A stretch of DNA of 6,906 bases from Streptomyces sp. (GTDB taxonomy: Bacteria > Actinomycetota > Actinomycetes > Streptomycetales > Streptomycetaceae), in assembly GCA_003519485.1 (NCBI GenBank), contig DOWQ01000153.1:1-6906 (forward strand), written 5' to 3'. This document shows, in pieces, positions 5,302 through 6,906 of this stretch. A program made the translations under genes and the position numbers. Below the pieces are notes generated by a model. That model was not told the DNA's origin and searched no databases. It saw only the letters and a program-made list of their open reading frames with translations. Numbering within the stretch: the first letter of the stretch is position 1; each line of letters starts with the position of its first letter.

Positions 5302-6906
5302 GCGGCCGAGGACGCTGCGGACCCGGATGTTCTCGGACAGCCCCGCGACGCCCGGCCGCAGCGCGCAGATGCCGCGCACCCACACATCGACCGGCACGCC
5401 CGCCCGCGCCGCCCGGTAGAGGGCGTCGATGACGGTCTCGTCGACCATCGAGTTGACCTTGATACGGACGTACGCGGGCCGGCCCGCCCGGTGGTGCTCC
5501 GCCTCCGCGTTGATGCGCTGCACCAGACCGTGGCGCAGCGACCTGGGGGCCACGAGCAGCCGTCGGTAGGTCTCCCGGCGCGAGTAGCCGGACAGCCGGT
5601 TGAAGAGGTCCGAGAGGTCCGTGCCGACCTGCGGGTCGGCTGTGAGCAGGCCGAGGTCCTCGTAGCGCCGGGCCGTCTTCGGGTGGTAGTTGCCCGTCCC
5701 CACATGCGCGTAGCGGCGCAGCGTGTCGCCCTCCTGGCGGACCACGAGGGACAGCTTGCAGTGGGTCTTCAGGCCGACGAGCCCGTAGACGACGTGGCAG
5801 CCCGCCTCCTCCAGCTGCCGGGCCCACTTGATGTTGGCCTGTTCGTCGAAGCGCGCCTTGATCTCGACGAGCACCAGCACCTGCTTGCCGGACTCGGCCG
5901 CGTCGGTCAGGGCGTTGACGATCGGCGAGTCACCGGAGGTGCGGTACAGCGTCTGCTTGATCGCCAGCACGTCCGGGTCGTCCGCAGCCTGCTCCAGGAA
6001 CGCCTGTACGGAGGTGGAGAAGGAGTCGTACGGGTGGTGCAGCAGCACGTCCCGCTCGCGCAGCGCCGCGAAGATGTCGGGCGCGGACGCCGACTCGACC
6101 TCGGCGAGATCCCGGTGGGTGCCGGCCACGAACTTCGGGAACTTCAGCTCCGGCCGGTCCAGGGCCGCTATTCCGAAGAGCCCGGTCAGGTCCAGCGGCC
6201 CGGGCAGCGGGTGCACCTCGGCCTCGGACACCTTCAGCTCGCGGACGAGGCGGTCCAGTACGTCCGGGGCCATCGACTCCTCGACCTCGAGCCGCACGGG
6301 CGGGCCGAAGCGGCGCCGCATGAGCTCCTTCTCGAGCGCCTTGAGAAGATTCTCGGCGTCGTCCTCCTCCACCTCCAGGTCCTCGTTGCGAGTGACCCGG
6401 AAGGTGTGGTGGGAGAGCACCTCCATGCCCGGGAACAGCTCCGCGAGGTGCGCGGCGATGACGTCCTCCAGCGGGACGTACCGCTGCGGGGAGGCCTCCA
6501 GGAAGCGGGACAGCAGCGGCGGCACCTTCACCCGGGCGAAGTGCTCGTGGCCGCTGACCGGGTTCCGCACGACGACGGCCAGGTTCAGCGAGAGGCCCGA
6601 GATGTACGGGAAAGGGTGCGCCGGGTCCACCGCGAGGGGGGTGAGAACGGGGAAGATCTGCTGGCGGAAGAGGGTGAAGAGGCGGGCCTGCTCCTTCTCG
6701 GACAGCTCCGGCCAGCGGATCAGGTGAATGCCCTGGCCGGCGAGGTCCGGCAGCACGTCCTGCTGGAAACAGGCGGCGTGCCGGGCCATGAGCTCGCGGG
6801 ACCGGTTCCAGATCAGTTCCAGCACCTCGCGCGGCTGGAGGCCGGAGGCGGAGCGGGTCGCCACGCCGGTCGCGATGCGGCGCTTGAGGCCGGCGACCCG
6901 GACCAT
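4741..6906 (-). CDS. In-frame fusion of PPK1 fragment and saccharopine-dehydrogenase-like C-terminus (probably chimeric; 5' end beyond right edge)
   Basis: One open frame of 721 codons ends at TGA (4741-4743) and is open to the right edge. The ATG at 6904-6906 is only the internal Met of PPK1 (its family context is FFMVRVAGLKRR), so about 100 or more N-terminal residues should lie outside the window. Residues 1-535 are polyphosphate kinase 1 and residues 536-721 are the C-terminal part of an unrelated actinobacterial saccharopine-dehydrogenase-like/trans-acting enoyl reductase. The join falls at SVLGR|LGSRLPVRR. No known protein family pairs these parts, and both are broken within domains. 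I judge it an assembly or contamination chimera first, a real but non-functional recombinant second, and a functional fusion last. The two halves are annotated separately. Confidence 0.75.
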   Translation of the reverse strand: MVRVAGLKRRIATGVATRSASGLQPREVLELIWNRSRELMARHAACFQQDVLPDLAGQGIHLIRWPELSEKEQARLFTLFRQQIFPVLTPLAVDPAHPFPYISGLSLNLAVVVRNPVSGHEHFARVKVPPLLSRFLEASPQRYVPLEDVIAAHLAELFPGMEVLSHHTFRVTRNEDLEVEEDDAENLLKALEKELMRRRFGPPVRLEVEESMAPDVLDRLVRELKVSEAEVHPLPGPLDLTGLFGIAALDRPELKFPKFVAGTHRDLAEVESASAPDIFAALRERDVLLHHPYDSFSTSVQAFLEQAADDPDVLAIKQTLYRTSGDSPIVNALTDAAESGKQVLVLVEIKARFDEQANIKWARQLEEAGCHVVYGLVGLKTHCKLSLVVRQEGDTLRRYAHVGTGNYHPKTARRYEDLGLLTADPQVGTDLSDLFNRLSGYSRRETYRRLLVAPRSLRHGLVQRINAEAEHHRAGRPAYVRIKVNSMVDETVIDALYRAARAGVPVDVWVRGICALRPGVAGLSENIRVRSVLGRLGSRLPVRRTEDGHWTGPFIMASYNTRVVRRSNALLGWRYGRAFRYHEVTDFGTRAKAPFAATGMTVGLLGLVGGLAFGPTRKVVDRFLPAPGEGPDEESRTRGRFAVEVVASTTTGARYATTVAADADPGYSGTAIMFGQAALCLALDDLDSEGGVLTPAVAMAAPLVERLRAHDFTIETTRVLD
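5296..5310 (-). other. Junction between the two unrelated gene pieces
   Basis: On the minus strand the join reads CTCGGC CGC CTCGGC, a six-base direct repeat with a three-base gap. PPK1 identity ends with the Leu-Gly-Arg codons (5302-5310) and the reductase resumes with Leu-Gly-Ser. The repeat could be short homology used by recombination, or a chance or assembly overlap; the parent sequences are needed to tell which bases belong to each. Confidence 0.65.
5302..6906 (-). pseudogene. ppk: Polyphosphate kinase 1 fragment, Streptomyces-like (both ends missing)
   Basis: These 535 residues match the body of PPK1, which reversibly transfers the ATP gamma-phosphate to polyphosphate. Recognisable blocks are FPVLTPLAVDPAHPFPYISG (86-105), the middle domain, HHPYDSFSTSVQAFLEQAA, AIKQTLYRTSGDSPIV, VEIKARFDEQANIKWA, GLKTHCKLSLVVR, and HVGTGNYHPKTARRYEDLG with His401 as the autophosphorylated histidine (His435 in E. 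coli). It ends in PVDVWVRGICALRPG and SENIRVRSVLGR. Intact PPK1 continues with FLEH, which holds the second essential histidine (His592 in E. coli), plus about 150 further residues; these are absent. From memory the sequence is nearly identical to Streptomyces PPK1. Some codons (ATA, CAT, CTT, AAT) are rare in the left part of the window. Without the second histidine the product should not make polyphosphate. Confidence 0.88.

Noticed and set aside
5828..6727. 299-codon plus-strand frame opposite PPK
   Set aside because: Ser/Arg-rich shadow of the conserved PPK1 frame with no motif.
4741..6906. A new bifunctional polyphosphate kinase-reductase system
   Set aside because: Both parts are truncated inside essential domains and the two parts look like different source genomes; an artefact is more likely.

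Overview
The window is about 70% GC with coding third positions almost all G or C. It has actinobacterial family variants and several genes that appear to lack leaders, so it reads as actinobacterial chromosome. Positions 1 to about 5301 look like one genome, perhaps a micrococcalean such as Intrasporangiaceae (an inference from gene style, not a database match). Positions from about 5302 to 6906 look like a different organism: the encoded protein is closely Streptomyces-like polyphosphate kinase.

Layout from left to right: (1) 1-1122, minus: a major-facilitator drug/sugar efflux permease of the AraJ/SotB type, cut by the left edge. (2) 1194-1667, plus: a divergent small SRPBCC (START-like) protein, closed by a hairpin terminator. 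(3) 1668-1933: a 266-bp non-coding stretch with several GC-rich hairpins, four copies of CCGCAGGG and a candidate promoter. (4) 1934-2737, plus: a single-pass membrane protein with a Pro/Gly-rich cytoplasmic head, one membrane helix, a mucin-like Ser/Thr linker containing an internal DNA repeat, and a small two-cysteine outer domain. It ends in a 14-bp perfect hairpin. (5) 2816-3625 and 3622-4719, plus: a crotonase-fold enzyme with an altered active site, translationally coupled through a 4-bp overlap to a tandem-GNAT acetyltransferase. (6) 4741-6906, minus: one uninterrupted frame that joins the middle of a Streptomyces-like PPK1 to the last ~186 residues of a saccharopine-dehydrogenase-like/trans-acting enoyl reductase.

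The main result is that fusion. It breaks both parents inside conserved domains. PPK loses its second catalytic-region histidine (the LEH motif after VRSxLGR), and the reductase loses its whole NADP-binding half. The likeliest explanation is a chimeric contig join or contamination; a genuine recombination in the organism is less likely. Anyone using this window should not treat it as a new bifunctional enzyme without read-level support.

The remaining genes are ordinary accessory or housekeeping types. Points of interest are the repeated leaderless promoter layout (TANNNT-like box ending 6-7 nt before ATG) on three plus-strand genes, the structured intergenic stretch, and the crotonase active-site substitution. 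I found no CRISPR array, tRNA, rRNA, insertion sequence or defence system.
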